A stretch of DNA of 21,754 nucleotides. It comes from Eubacteriaceae bacterium (GTDB taxonomy: Bacteria; Bacillota; Clostridia; Eubacteriales; UBA1433). The notes beneath the pieces were generated by a model. It was not told the DNA's origin. It saw only the letters and a list, made by a program, of their open reading frames with translations, and searched no databases. Positions within the stretch are counted from its first letter, which is position 1, and each line of letters begins with the position of its first letter. This document shows, piece by piece, positions 14,131 to 21,754 of this stretch. Location: assembly GCA_012797825.1 (NCBI GenBank), contig JAAZOI010000053.1, forward strand, positions 1 to 21,754. Direction: 5' to 3'. The translations under genes and the position numbers were made by a program.

Positions 14131-17100
14131 CTACTTATTTATGACATTGTTAAAAGCTGTAAGCAATGCTTCTTCGCCTTTAAGTCCGCTGTCATAAGCT
14201 TCTTGTGTCGCAATCATCATTTTTTTGTACATTTTCGGAATAATCTTTATGAATTTCTGTTTATTTACATCCCAGTTTTCCATAATGTTTTTTGCGTAAT
14301 CACTGTCTGTATATTTAATATGTTTAGATACCATATCAATAATTTTTGCTTCATCTTTATCGGTTAATTTTTCAATCTCTATTATGCCCATATTGCATTT
14401 TGAAAGGAAGGTTCCGTCAATATCGTAAATGTAGGCAATCCCGCCCGACATGCCCGCTGCAAAGTTTCTGCCTGTCGGTCCTAACACAACAACGCATCCG
14501 CCTGTCATGTATTCGCACCCGTGGTCGCCTACTGCTTCAACAACCGCATGCACTCCGCTGTTTCTTACGCAGAATCTCTCTCCTGCCATGCCTCTTATGT
14601 ATGCTTCGCCTTGTGTAGCTCCGTAAAACGCAACGTTGCCTATTATAATGTTTTCTTCAGGCGTAAACGTGGAATTTTTAGGCGGGTATACTATTATTTT
14701 ACCGCCAGACATTCCTTTGCCTAAATAGTCGTTTGTGTCCCCTTCAAGGATCATTGTCATTCCTTTAGGTATAAACGCCGCAAAGCTTTGTCCTGCCGAG
14801 CCTTTGAAATTAAGCGTAATTGTGTCTTGTGGAAGGCCTTCTCCCCCGTATCGGCGTGAGATTTCGCTTCCCAGAATTGTGCCGACAACCCTGTCTGTAT
14901 TTTTAATTTTTACATCAGCCTTAACCGGCGTTTTAGTTTCAACAGCTTTCATACAAAGGTCTAATAAGACATTCTTGTCAAGCGATTTCTCAAGATGATG
15001 ATTCTGCTCTATCTGATGATATTTTCCTACGGTTTCATCAACCTGCGGTCTGTATAAAATTGATGAAATGTCAATGCCTTTAGCTTTCCAGTCTTTGGCT
15101 TCTTCGTTCAACTCAAGCTTGTCAGTTCTTCCGATCATTTCGTTAACTGTTCTGAACCCGAGCATTGCCATTATCTCTCTTAATTCCATGGCTACAAAAT
15201 GCATAAGGTTTATAACATCTTCAGGTTTGCCCGCAAAGTTTGCTCTCAGTTTCGGGTTTTGCGTTGCAATGCCCGCCGGGCATGTATCAAGGTTGCACAC
15301 CCTCATCATAACGCATCCTATGGCAATTAACGCCGCCGTGCAGAAGCCGTATTCTTCAGCTCCCAGCATAGCAGCAATTGCTATGTCTCTGCCTGTCATA
15401 AGTCTTCCGTCAACTTCTATTTTAATTCTGCTTCTCAAATTATTAAGCACAAGAGTCTGATGAGTTTCTGCAATACCAAGCTCCCACGGAAGTCCTGTAT
15501 GGCGCATGCTTGATTTAGGCGCAGCGCCTGTGCCGCCGTCGTAACCGCTTATCAGCACTACATCTGCTCTTCCTTTCGCAACTCCCGCGGCAATTGTTCC
15601 TACTCCGACTTCCGATACAAGTTTTACGTTTATCTTCGCATTTTCATTAGCATTTTTTAAATCGTGTATAAGTTCCGCCAAGTCTTCGATAGAATATATG
15701 TCATGGTGAGGCGGCGGTGAAATGAGTTCAACCCCAGGTGTCGAGAAACGTACCTTTGCAATCCAAGGGTATACTTTTTTGCCTGGCAGCTGTCCTCCTT
15801 CGCCCGGTTTTGCGCCTTGCGCCATTTTAATCTGTATTTCTTTTGCGTTTACCAAATATTCGCTGGTAACACCAAATCTTCCTGAAGCAACCTGCTTTCC
15901 TGCGCTGCACGATGAGTCTCCGTTAGCAAGCGGCTTAAATCTGTCTGAATCTTCTCCGCCTTCACCGCAGTTGCTCTTTGCGCCTATTCGGTTCATTGCT
16001 ATCGCAAGCGTCTCATGAGCTTCCTTGCTTAGCGCTCCGAACGACATCGCGCCTACTTTAAACCTCTTGCATATTTCATCAACGCTTTCAACTTCGTCAA
16101 TCGGTATTGGTTTTAAATCTTTAAACTTCATAAGCCCGCGAATATTGTACTTCTGTTCGTTTTCTTCCCCCATAAGCGATGAATACTTTTTAAACAGCTT
16201 GTAATCCCCGCTTCTGCATGCCTGCTGTAAAAGTGATACCGTTTGCGGATTAAACATGTGTTCTTCTCCGCCTTTAATCCATTTATACTGTCCGCCTGAT
16301 TCAAGCGTGTTTTTGTCAACCCCTACACTGTTATAAGCGGCATTGTGACGCATCTTAACTTCTTGCGCTATCTCGGATAAGCCGATGCCTCCGATTCTGG
16401 AAGGTGTCCTTGTAAAATATTTATCTATTACTTCGTTGGAAATTCCTATCGCCACAAATATCTGCGCGCCTTGATAACTTTGTATTGTAGAAATTCCCAT
16501 TTTAGAAAGTGTTTTTACAATACCTTTTACAGACGCTTTTATATAATTATTCTGCGCAGCGGCATAGTCCAGATTTGTAATCATTCCTTGCGCTGCCATA
16601 TCTTTTATCGACTCATATGCAAGATATGGGTTAATCGCAGATGCTCCGTAGCCTATAAGCAGCGCGAAATGATGCACTTCTCTCGGCTCAGCCGTTTCTA
16701 CTATAATAGAAACTTTCGTTCTGTTTTCATTGCGTATCAGGTAATGGTGCAGAGCCGCCGTTGCCAAAAGTGCGGGAATAGGCGCCTTATCTTCGTTTAT
16801 ATCTCTGTCGGATAATATAATTATATTAGCACCCTGCTCTATAGCTTTATCTGCCGAGATAAATAAAGTTTCTATCGCGCTGCTTAATCCTTTTTCCCCG
16901 TCGTTTATTTTATAGACTATAGGCAATGTCACTGCTTTAAAGTCTTTTATATTTATATTCCTAATTTTTTCAAGTTCTTCGTTTTTAATAATAGGCTGCG
17001 CAAGCTTTAACATTCTGCAGTTCTTGTCGCATATATCTAAAATATTTCCGCTTTTGCCGACCATTGTGTAAGTAGCTGTTATTATCTCTTCTCTGATAGC

Positions 17101-18702
17101 ATCAATAGGAGGATTAGTTACCTGAGCAAACAGCTGCTTAAAGTATGTATACATTAACTGCGGTTTCTTAGAAAGCACTGCTATAGGCGCGTCATAACCC
17201 ATCGCTCCCGTAGGTTCGGCGCCAGTATTTACCATAGGTATTATTATGCTGTTTAAATCTTCAAAAGTATAACCGAACGCTTTTTGTCTGCGTATTAAAT
17301 CATCCGGCGTTTCTTCTTTTGTCTTTACTGTTTCTATATCGTCCAATGTAACAAGGTTCTTTTTTAGCCATTCTTTATAAGGATGCTCGTTTGCCATAGC
17401 CGATTTTATTTCAGCGTCAGTTATAATTCTGCCTTGTTTTGTGTCAACCAAAAACATTCTGCCCGGCTGAAGTCTGCTTTTATATAATATATTTTGCGGA
17501 TCAATATCCAAAACGCCTACTTCCGAAGCCGCTATTACCATATCATCTTTTGTTACGTAATATCTGGAAGGGCGAAGACCATTTCTGTCAAGTATCGCTC
17601 CGACTACGCTGCCGTCTGTGAAAGCAACCGCCGCAGGACCGTCCCATGGTTCCATGAGGCAGCTGTAATATTCGTAAAACGCTTTTTTCTCTTCGCTCAT
17701 CGATTCGTGATTCGACCAAGGCTCAGGTATCATCATCATGGCAGCCTGAGGCAGTGAATATCCGGAAAGCGATAGGAATTCAAGCGTGTTGTCAAACATT
17801 GCCGAGTCGCTTCCGCTGTTATCAATTATAGGAAATAATTTTTTAATGTCATCTCCGTAAAGGTTTGAGCTAAGTATTGCCTGTCTTGCGTACATCCAGT
17901 TTACGTTGCCTCTAAGAGTGTTAATTTCTCCGTTATGTATTATGTATCTGTACGGATGACTTCGCTCCCAGCTTGGGAATGTATTTGTCGAGTACCTTGA
18001 ATGCACTACCGCAAGAGCTGACTGAAAATCTTCATCCGCTAATTCTTTATAAAACACATCTACCTGCTGCGGCGTTAACATTCCTTTGTAAACAATTGTC
18101 CTGCATGAAAGGCTGGGAAAATAAAAAGTCTCGCTTTGATTTTCAAGAAGATCGCCTATTTCTTTTTCGATAAGTCTTCTTATAACATACAATTTCCTCT
18201 CAAAAGCAAGCTCGTCTTTAAACGCTCCGATTTTGCCTATAAACAACTGCTTCATATAAGGCATATTTGACTTAGCCGTGCTGCCCAAAGGCGAAGGATC
18301 GACAGGTATTACTCTAGTGCCTAAATACTGCTGTCCTTCCTGTTTTATTATATCAATTATAATTTCTTCACATTTTTCTCTGAGTTTTATCTCATGAGGC
18401 ATAAACATCATGCCTACCCCGTAGTTGCCCGCATCAGGAAGTGCTATACCAATCTCCGCGCATACTTTCGCAAAAAATTTATGAGGTATCTGCGTTAATA
18501 TCCCTGCGCCGTCGCCTGTATTTTCTTCGCTGCCGGCACCGCCTCTGTGCGTGAGATTATCCAAAATCTTAATGCCCTGCTCTACTATTTTGTGTGATTT
18601 ATTGCCTTTTATGTTTACAACAAAACCAATCCCGCAAGCATCGTGTTCAAACATCGGATCGTATAATCCCTGCTTTTTCGGTATTGATTTTTTGTAGGTC
18701 AT
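14131..18702 (-). CDS. gltB: Glutamate synthase large subunit
   Basis: The 1523-residue catalytic subunit of GOGAT, which makes two glutamates from glutamine and 2-oxoglutarate. The class II amidotransferase domain starts at Cys23 (FEHDACGIGF) after a short propeptide. A central domain and the FMN-binding synthase domain (GEGGEDSDRF, GAKPGEGGQLPG, ISGYDGGTGAAP) follow. The 3Fe-4S ligands are Cys1130, 1136 and 1141 (CVMMRVCNLDTC), and a GXGXG domain ends the protein. Length and N-terminus match Bacillus GltA. I chose the ATG at 18702 (MTYKKS) because GGAGAG lies at the right distance; ATGs at 18726 and 18786 are in frame but less suitable. A strong AGGAGG at 18747-18742 has no start codon at normal spacing, so a start at 18726 (spacing 15) cannot be excluded. 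A structured leader precedes it. Confidence 0.97.
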   Translation of the reverse strand: MTYKKSIPKKQGLYDPMFEHDACGIGFVVNIKGNKSHKIVEQGIKILDNLTHRGGAGSEENTGDGAGILTQIPHKFFAKVCAEIGIALPDAGNYGVGMMFMPHEIKLREKCEEIIIDIIKQEGQQYLGTRVIPVDPSPLGSTAKSNMPYMKQLFIGKIGAFKDELAFERKLYVIRRLIEKEIGDLLENQSETFYFPSLSCRTIVYKGMLTPQQVDVFYKELADEDFQSALAVVHSRYSTNTFPSWERSHPYRYIIHNGEINTLRGNVNWMYARQAILSSNLYGDDIKKLFPIIDNSGSDSAMFDNTLEFLSLSGYSLPQAAMMMIPEPWSNHESMSEEKKAFYEYYSCLMEPWDGPAAVAFTDGSVVGAILDRNGLRPSRYYVTKDDMVIAASEVGVLDIDPQNILYKSRLQPGRMFLVDTKQGRIITDAEIKSAMANEHPYKEWLKKNLVTLDDIETVKTKEETPDDLIRRQKAFGYTFEDLNSIIIPMVNTGAEPTGAMGYDAPIAVLSKKPQLMYTYFKQLFAQVTNPPIDAIREEIITATYTMVGKSGNILDICDKNCRMLKLAQPIIKNEELEKIRNINIKDFKAVTLPIVYKINDGEKGLSSAIETLFISADKAIEQGANIIILSDRDINEDKAPIPALLATAALHHYLIRNENRTKVSIIVETAEPREVHHFALLIGYGASAINPYLAYESIKDMAAQGMITNLDYAAAQNNYIKASVKGIVKTLSKMGISTIQSYQGAQIFVAIGISNEVIDKYFTRTPSRIGGIGLSEIAQEVKMRHNAAYNSVGVDKNTLESGGQYKWIKGGEEHMFNPQTVSLLQQACRSGDYKLFKKYSSLMGEENEQKYNIRGLMKFKDLKPIPIDEVESVDEICKRFKVGAMSFGALSKEAHETLAIAMNRIGAKSNCGEGGEDSDRFKPLANGDSSCSAGKQVASGRFGVTSEYLVNAKEIQIKMAQGAKPGEGGQLPGKKVYPWIAKVRFSTPGVELISPPPHHDIYSIEDLAELIHDLKNANENAKINVKLVSEVGVGTIAAGVAKGRADVVLISGYDGGTGAAPKSSMRHTGLPWELGIAETHQTLVLNNLRSRIKIEVDGRLMTGRDIAIAAMLGAEEYGFCTAALIAIGCVMMRVCNLDTCPAGIATQNPKLRANFAGKPEDVINLMHFVAMELREIMAMLGFRTVNEMIGRTDKLELNEEAKDWKAKGIDISSILYRPQVDETVGKYHQIEQNHHLEKSLDKNVLLDLCMKAVETKTPVKADVKIKNTDRVVGTILGSEISRRYGGEGLPQDTITLNFKGSAGQSFAAFIPKGMTMILEGDTNDYLGKGMSGGKIIVYPPKNSTFTPEENIIIGNVAFYGATQGEAYIRGMAGERFCVRNSGVHAVVEAVGDHGCEYMTGGCVVVLGPTGRNFAAGMSGGIAYIYDIDGTFLSKCNMGIIEIEKLTDKDEAKIIDMVSKHIKYTDSDYAKNIMENWDVNKQKFIKIIPKMYKKMMIATQEAYDSGLKGEEALLTAFNNVINK

Positions 18703-18760
18703 ATTTTGCTCTCCATTGTTCTCCATTTTCTTTTTTACAATCCTCCTTGATGCTTTAGAA

Positions 18761-18818
18761 AAATAAAAAAGCATACATAAAAACAAAGCATATTAGACTT
18801 CGCCATTGAAGTATGCTT
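18761..18818 (-). promoter_or_regulatory. gltB leader attenuator with candidate ANTAR-binding hexaloop
   Basis: On the transcribed strand AAGCATAC (18818-18811) can pair with GTATGCTT (18776-18769), followed by a T-rich run to 18761, a candidate terminator. It can instead pair, as AAGCATA, with the nearer TATGCTT (18792-18786). A downstream AAAGCAT (18756-18750) can pair with either ATGCTTT copy, giving mutually exclusive folds. Inside, ACTTC (18812-18808) and GAAGT (18801-18797) form a 5-bp stem with the six-base loop AATGGC. A at loop position 1 and G at position 4 are the conserved marks of ANTAR-protein RNA targets. This stem uses 18812-18811 of the terminator arm. Only one hexaloop of the usual pair is recognised; the upstream hairpin at 18840-18825 has an ACAA loop. 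Confidence 0.6.
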
Positions 18819-18850
18819 ATCTACTTATATTTGTATATAATTTTCAGACA

Positions 18851-18879
18851 ATTATATCATTTGCATATTTATTAATCAA
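18851..18879 (-). promoter_or_regulatory. Promoter of gltBD
   Basis: On the - strand TTGATT (18879-18874), a 17-base spacer and TATAAT (18856-18851). The predicted start near 18844 gives a leader of about 140 bases, enough to hold the attenuator. Confidence 0.75.
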
Positions 18880-18891
18880 TATAAAAGAATG

Positions 18892-18949
18892 AAAAAAAAC
18901 ATATTTGGCAGAAATTTGTCTATAATAAGCGAATTTTGTAATAAATATG
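18892..18949 (-). terminator. Terminator after the ANTAR gene
   Basis: On the - strand CATATTT (18949-18943) pairs with AAATATG (18906-18900), with an inner AAATT/AATTT pairing, directly followed by eight Ts (18899-18892). The long loop makes it imperfect. It lies just after the ANTAR stop and before the gltB promoter. Confidence 0.55.
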
Positions 18950-18954
18950 AATTA

Positions 18955-19545
18955 CTATTTGGTTTTATACATTTTTAAAATTCTTTCCGCAACTTCTTTT
19001 TTTGATATTCTCTTATCCATAGCCAGTTTTTCTATATATCTGTGCGCAGCGGCTTCAGTTATGTTCTGTTTTTCAATCAGCACCCATTTCGCATGATTTA
19101 TTATTCTTATAGCTTCCATTTTAGACTCAAGCGTGGCGTTTTTTTCTTCCGTTCTTCTCATCTTTTCTCTTAGCGCTACCAGCAATTTTATTGCCTGATA
19201 TACCATCTGTCTTGAGATAGGTTTTACTAATGTAAACACTCCCTGAGTTTCCACATTGCATGACACTTCTTCAAACAGCTCCGCTTTTACCATTAAAATA
19301 ACGCCTGAATATGTATTTTCCGCAATATTTAATGCAAGTTCGCTTCCGAATTCGTCTGAAAGCGGGGTGTTAATTATTATTATGTCAAATGTCTGTGAAA
19401 TCATCAGGCGCTTTGCTTCTCCCGCATTTGACGCTGAAATAATAGGCGCAAATTCGGATTTGGGAAGCAAATCAATCAAAAATTCTGTTCCCTCAGAAAT
19501 GCCGGATACTATTAGCACGCTGTATGAATGTTTATCGGTAAGCAA
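18955..19545 (-). CDS. ANTAR-domain RNA-binding antiterminator with degenerate receiver domain
   Basis: A 196-residue regulator. Residues 8-122 have the fold pattern of a response-regulator receiver. The phosphoacceptor Asp is replaced by Asn59 (DIIIINTPLSDEFG), and the N-terminal acidic pair is Ser14-Gly15. Only the conserved Lys108 (TLVKPI) remains, so it is probably not controlled by phosphorylation. A coiled coil (about 122-145) leads to a C-terminal ANTAR domain (INHAKWVLIEKQNITE, HRYIEKLAMDKR, KKEVAERIL). ANTAR proteins such as AmiR, NasR and EutV bind RNA hairpins with hexaloops and prevent termination. The start is TTG at 19545 with AGGTGG nine bases upstream; no ATG is suitable. It follows glnA by 19 bases, so both share a transcript, and it precedes gltBD. 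Confidence 0.9.
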   Translation of the reverse strand: MLTDKHSYSVLIVSGISEGTEFLIDLLPKSEFAPIISASNAGEAKRLMISQTFDIIIINTPLSDEFGSELALNIAENTYSGVILMVKAELFEEVSCNVETQGVFTLVKPISRQMVYQAIKLLVALREKMRRTEEKNATLESKMEAIRIINHAKWVLIEKQNITEAAAHRYIEKLAMDKRISKKEVAERILKMYKTK

Positions 19546-19564
19546 TCTGATTTTCCACCTTTCA

Positions 19565-20776
19565 TTAGCGCGGTAATGTAGTGTAAGCCTTTATTATTTT
19601 CTTATTAACACAATTATTTACAAAACTGCTATTCTGCGCAATTTTTGCTGCGTCCTCTAAATTTTCGGGGAGTGTTTTTAATGTTTTCGCGTCCGGTTGC
19701 TCTTCAAATAAGTTCTCATTCAAAGCTTTAGCAGGTGTTAAATTATTTTTAATTCCGTCAAGGGCTGCGTATATAAGCAGAGAATATGCTAAATACGGGT
19801 CTGCTCCGGCATCAGGGCTTCTTAGCTCAATTCTTTCGCATTCGCCTTTTGCCGCAGGTATTCTTACAAGAGCGGACCTGTTTTCTTCCGCCCAACCTAT
19901 ATATTTAGGTGCCTTCTTTTCCCCTAAACGTTTATATGAATTATTACTTGGGTTTAAAAATACGGTTATTTCCTCAATGTGAGCAAGAATTCCTGCAATT
20001 ATATTATTTGTATAATTTTTTCCGTCTTCTGACTTAGCAGATATATTTATATGAAACCCGCTGCCGCTTATACCTTCAAACGGTTTAGGCTCAAAACTCG
20101 CGTAAAGCCCGTTTCTTGCAGCCGTGGTTCGCACAACAGACTTAAATGTTGTTGCGTTATCGGCGGCCGAAAGCGCTTCGCTGCATCGAAAATGAATTTC
20201 GTGCTGGCCGGGACCTTCCTCATGGTGAGAACTTTGAGGAATAATCCCCATTTTTTCAAGCATGAAACAAATTTCACGTCGCAGATTTTCTCCTTTGTCT
20301 TCCGGTGCAATATCCATATACCCTGCGTTGTCATGAGGTATATTTGTTCCGTCGCCGTTTTCATCTGTTTTAAACAGATAAAATTCATATTCGGCTCCGA
20401 ATAAAAATGCAATTCCTCTTTCTTGCGCCGCTTTTACAGCCTGCCTGAGAATATGCCTTCCGTCAACTTCATAAGGACGTCCGTTAGGATATTTAATATC
20501 GCAGTAGAGGCGAACTACCCTGCCCGGTACGGGACGCCAAGGCAAATCCGATAGAGTTGAAGGGTCGGGAAACAAAAGCAGATCGGATCTTTCTATACTG
20601 CCAAATCCTTTTATTGCCGAAGAATCAAACAGTATTCCGTCGTTGAATGCCCTATCCAATTCGTTTGGCATTATAGCAATGTTTTTCTGAGTCCCAAACA
20701 CATCGCAAAATGCCAGCCTAATAAATTTCACGTCTTCCTGTATCACATAAGTAATAACTTCATCTTTTGTATACAT
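19565..20776 (-). CDS. glnA: Glutamine synthetase type I, short form
   Basis: A 403-residue cytoplasmic ligase that makes glutamine from glutamate, ammonium and ATP. The order is an N-terminal beta-grasp domain with LFDSSAIKGF and DLLLFPDP, then the catalytic domain with AEYEFYLF, HHEEGPGQHEIHF, GSGFHINIS, the glutamate-binding ENRSALVRIPA and ELRSPDAGADPYLAYS. Metal-binding Glu and His residues are present. It is about 40 residues shorter than Bacillus GlnA (444). The E. coli adenylylation-site Tyr region (NLYDLP) reads NLFEEQP, so adenylylation is unlikely. The Bacillus feedback Arg62 position (GFVRIEESD) reads GFGSIERSD. GAGGTG lies five bases before the ATG. It leads the glnA-ANTAR operon. 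A GS-like enzyme for another amine is possible but less likely beside gltBD. Confidence 0.92.
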   Translation of the reverse strand: MYTKDEVITYVIQEDVKFIRLAFCDVFGTQKNIAIMPNELDRAFNDGILFDSSAIKGFGSIERSDLLLFPDPSTLSDLPWRPVPGRVVRLYCDIKYPNGRPYEVDGRHILRQAVKAAQERGIAFLFGAEYEFYLFKTDENGDGTNIPHDNAGYMDIAPEDKGENLRREICFMLEKMGIIPQSSHHEEGPGQHEIHFRCSEALSAADNATTFKSVVRTTAARNGLYASFEPKPFEGISGSGFHINISAKSEDGKNYTNNIIAGILAHIEEITVFLNPSNNSYKRLGEKKAPKYIGWAEENRSALVRIPAAKGECERIELRSPDAGADPYLAYSLLIYAALDGIKNNLTPAKALNENLFEEQPDAKTLKTLPENLEDAAKIAQNSSFVNNCVNKKIIKAYTTLPR

Positions 20777-20796
20777 CTTTTCACCTCACCGAAAAA

Positions 20797-20863
20797 TTAC
20801 AGTTATTTTCCATTATTTTAATTATATTATATATTTTCGATATATTTAATAATTATACTGTAA
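20797..20863 (-). promoter_or_regulatory. Inverted arms in the glnA leader region
   Basis: TTACAGT (20797-20803) and ACTGTAA (20857-20863) are perfect inverted copies, 53 bases apart, enclosing AT-rich DNA that can fold further. They could close a long leader hairpin just upstream of the glnA ribosome binding site, or be two operator half-sites. A TATAAT lies at 20857-20852 on the - strand, with no matching -35. Confidence 0.3.
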
Positions 20864-20935
20864 CGAAAATGATTATATATGTTTTATTAAATATCCGGTC
20901 GTTTTGCAACATATTTTTATAAAATTCAATAAAAT

Positions 20936-20963
20936 TTTACAAATTTCAAAATTTGTTTATAAT
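20936..20963 (+). promoter_or_regulatory. Promoter of the GNAT gene
   Basis: TTTACA (20936-20941), a 16-base spacer and TATAAT (20958-20963), about 30 bases before the GNAT start codon and on the same strand. Confidence 0.6.
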
Positions 20964-20993
20964 ATATATATATAATTTTAAAAAGGATTGCAA

Positions 20994-21515
20994 ATGAAAT
21001 CTATAAAAAAATGCGTGTTTTCTGATTTATCGGTATTAGCAGAAATTTCGCGCGAGACATATAAAGATTCTTTTATTTTTTTAAGCGGCGAAGAAATAAT
21101 GGCGGCATATTTAAAAACAGCCTTTAATACAAAAACGCTTCAGTCGGAACTTGCTAATCCGTATTCCGAATTTTATTTTTTATATTACAATAATCATCTT
21201 GCAGGCTACTTCAAAATTAATCAATACGCTGCGCAGACTGATATATTCGATTCAAAATCTTTGGAAATACAGCGCTTATACATAAAGAAAGAATACCAGA
21301 ATATGAGGCTAGGTAAATATTTAATGGAAATTATTACAGATATGGCAGCAGAAAAAGACAAATTATATATCTGGCTTGGAGTTTGGGAAAAAAATGAAAA
21401 TGCAATTGCATTTTATGAAAAGAACGGCTTTTACAAATTCTCAACACACCTTTTTTATATGGGCTCCGATGCTCAAACTGATTATATAATGAAAAAAACT
21501 ATTGTTAATATATAA
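20994..21515 (+). CDS. GNAT-family N-acetyltransferase, PaiA-like
   Basis: A 173-residue acetyl-CoA-dependent acetyltransferase. Motif A reads EIQRLYIKKEYQNMRLGKYLM, with the acetyl-CoA pyrophosphate loop QNMRLGK. Motif B follows as IWLGVWEKNENAIAFYEKNGFYKF, and the protein ends with FYMGSDAQTDYIMKK. The IWLGVWE...FYEKNGF...QTD..M combination resembles PaiA spermidine/spermine acetyltransferases of Bacillus, so a polyamine or similar amine substrate is possible but not shown. I chose the ATG at 20994 with AAAAAGG seven bases upstream over the in-frame TTG at 20988. It is divergent from glnA and is followed 11 bases later by a membrane-protein gene, probably in the same operon. Confidence 0.9.
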   Translation: MKSIKKCVFSDLSVLAEISRETYKDSFIFLSGEEIMAAYLKTAFNTKTLQSELANPYSEFYFLYYNNHLAGYFKINQYAAQTDIFDSKSLEIQRLYIKKEYQNMRLGKYLMEIITDMAAEKDKLYIWLGVWEKNENAIAFYEKNGFYKFSTHLFYMGSDAQTDYIMKKTIVNI

Positions 21516-21526
21516 TAAGGAGAATC

Positions 21527-21754
21527 ATGCTTTTTAAAAAATATTTTGAAATCACTAAAAATTCAGACAATCTCGAAATGAGAAGAGATATGTCGGTTAT
21601 TAACTTAAGCAGGGCAAAAACTCTTGCATACGTTACTATAATTTTAGAATCAATACTTATTATTGCTGATATAACTGCAAATTTTTTAAAAGTTGATATT
21701 CGATTTAAATTTGATTTTTATTTGTTTGCTTATTTGATTTTTATTTTAATTAAC
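21527..21754 (+). CDS. Membrane protein of unknown function, 5' part
   Basis: An open frame of 76 codons from an ATG with AAGGAG four bases upstream, running off the window. The N-terminus is a charged cytoplasmic stretch (MLFKKYFEITKNSDNLEMRR), followed by one hydrophobic segment (LAYVTIILESILIIADITA) and the start of a second (FYLFAYLIFILI). No family can be assigned. Multi-helix sensor modules of diguanylate cyclases or histidine kinases can begin this way, but that is only a guess. It starts 11 bases after the GNAT gene. Confidence 0.7.
   Translation, partial: MLFKKYFEITKNSDNLEMRRDMSVINLSRAKTLAYVTIILESILIIADITANFLKVDIRFKFDFYLFAYLIFILIN

Noticed and set aside
18703..18850. Glutamine riboswitch (glnA / downstream-peptide type) before gltB
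   Set aside because: The class's characteristic conserved strings are not found. The hairpins fit an attenuator with a hexaloop better.
20777..20993. ANTAR hexaloop pair in the glnA leader
   Set aside because: I found no hairpin with a six-base loop having A1 and G4 there. The only clear structure is the long-range TTACAGT/ACTGTAA pairing.
1..21754. Insertion sequences, prophage, CRISPR arrays, tRNA or rRNA genes
   Set aside because: No transposase or integrase motif, regularly spaced repeat, tRNA cloverleaf or rRNA segment was recognised on either strand.

Overview
This 21.75 kb, AT-rich window looks like chromosomal DNA from an anaerobic, fermentative low-GC bacterium, most likely a Clostridia-type Bacillota. 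The reasons are pyruvate formate-lyase with its activase, a short NadB, a Bacillus-like GltA-type glutamate synthase, a NiCo-type riboswitch, a DUF6774-like small protein, AGGAG-type ribosome binding sites and sigma-A-like TTGACA/TATAAT promoters. This taxonomic placement is an inference. I see no phage, insertion sequence, CRISPR array, rRNA or tRNA.

Layout: (1) 1-2452, + strand: the 3' part of pflB, then pflA overlapping it by one base, then a small cysteine-rich YkgJ-like gene. (2) 2573-4679, - strand: nadB-nadC, two NAD biosynthesis genes with no nadA beside them. (3) 4869-6169: a compact redox cluster of trxA (+) convergent with a Crp/Fnr-family regulator (-), preceded by a small ferredoxin with seven Cys and a CxxDxxC motif (-). 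(4) 6418-9182, + strand: a consensus promoter, a NiCo (czcD-type) riboswitch with an overlapping intrinsic terminator, and a P2-type cation ATPase whose M4 and M6 ion-site residues differ from Ca2+ pumps. (5) 9172-10863, - strand: a lone, short CcmF-type cytochrome c maturation protein whose end overlaps the ATPase gene. (6) 11026-12525: a DUF6774-like small ORF (+), a shared palindromic terminator, and nhaA (-) with a near-perfect promoter overlapped by an inverted repeat. (7) 12585-20776, - strand: an ammonium-assimilation locus in transcription order glnA, ANTAR-domain regulator, terminator, promoter, structured leader, gltB, gltD, terminator. (8) 20936-21754, + strand: a PaiA-like GNAT acetyltransferase and the start of a membrane protein that runs off the window.

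How they work together: GS (glnA) and GOGAT (gltBD) form the glutamine/glutamate cycle. The ANTAR protein encoded between them is likely an RNA-binding antiterminator. The gltB leader holds a 5-bp hairpin with a six-base loop carrying A1 and G4, the known ANTAR signature, and its stem overlaps a candidate terminator. The most interesting regulatory stories are this ANTAR/gltB leader and the NiCo riboswitch in front of an ATPase that generic annotation would call a calcium pump. The pfl, thioredoxin, ferredoxin and Crp/Fnr genes fit an anaerobic redox lifestyle. The CcmF homologue hints at c-type cytochrome maturation encoded elsewhere in the genome.
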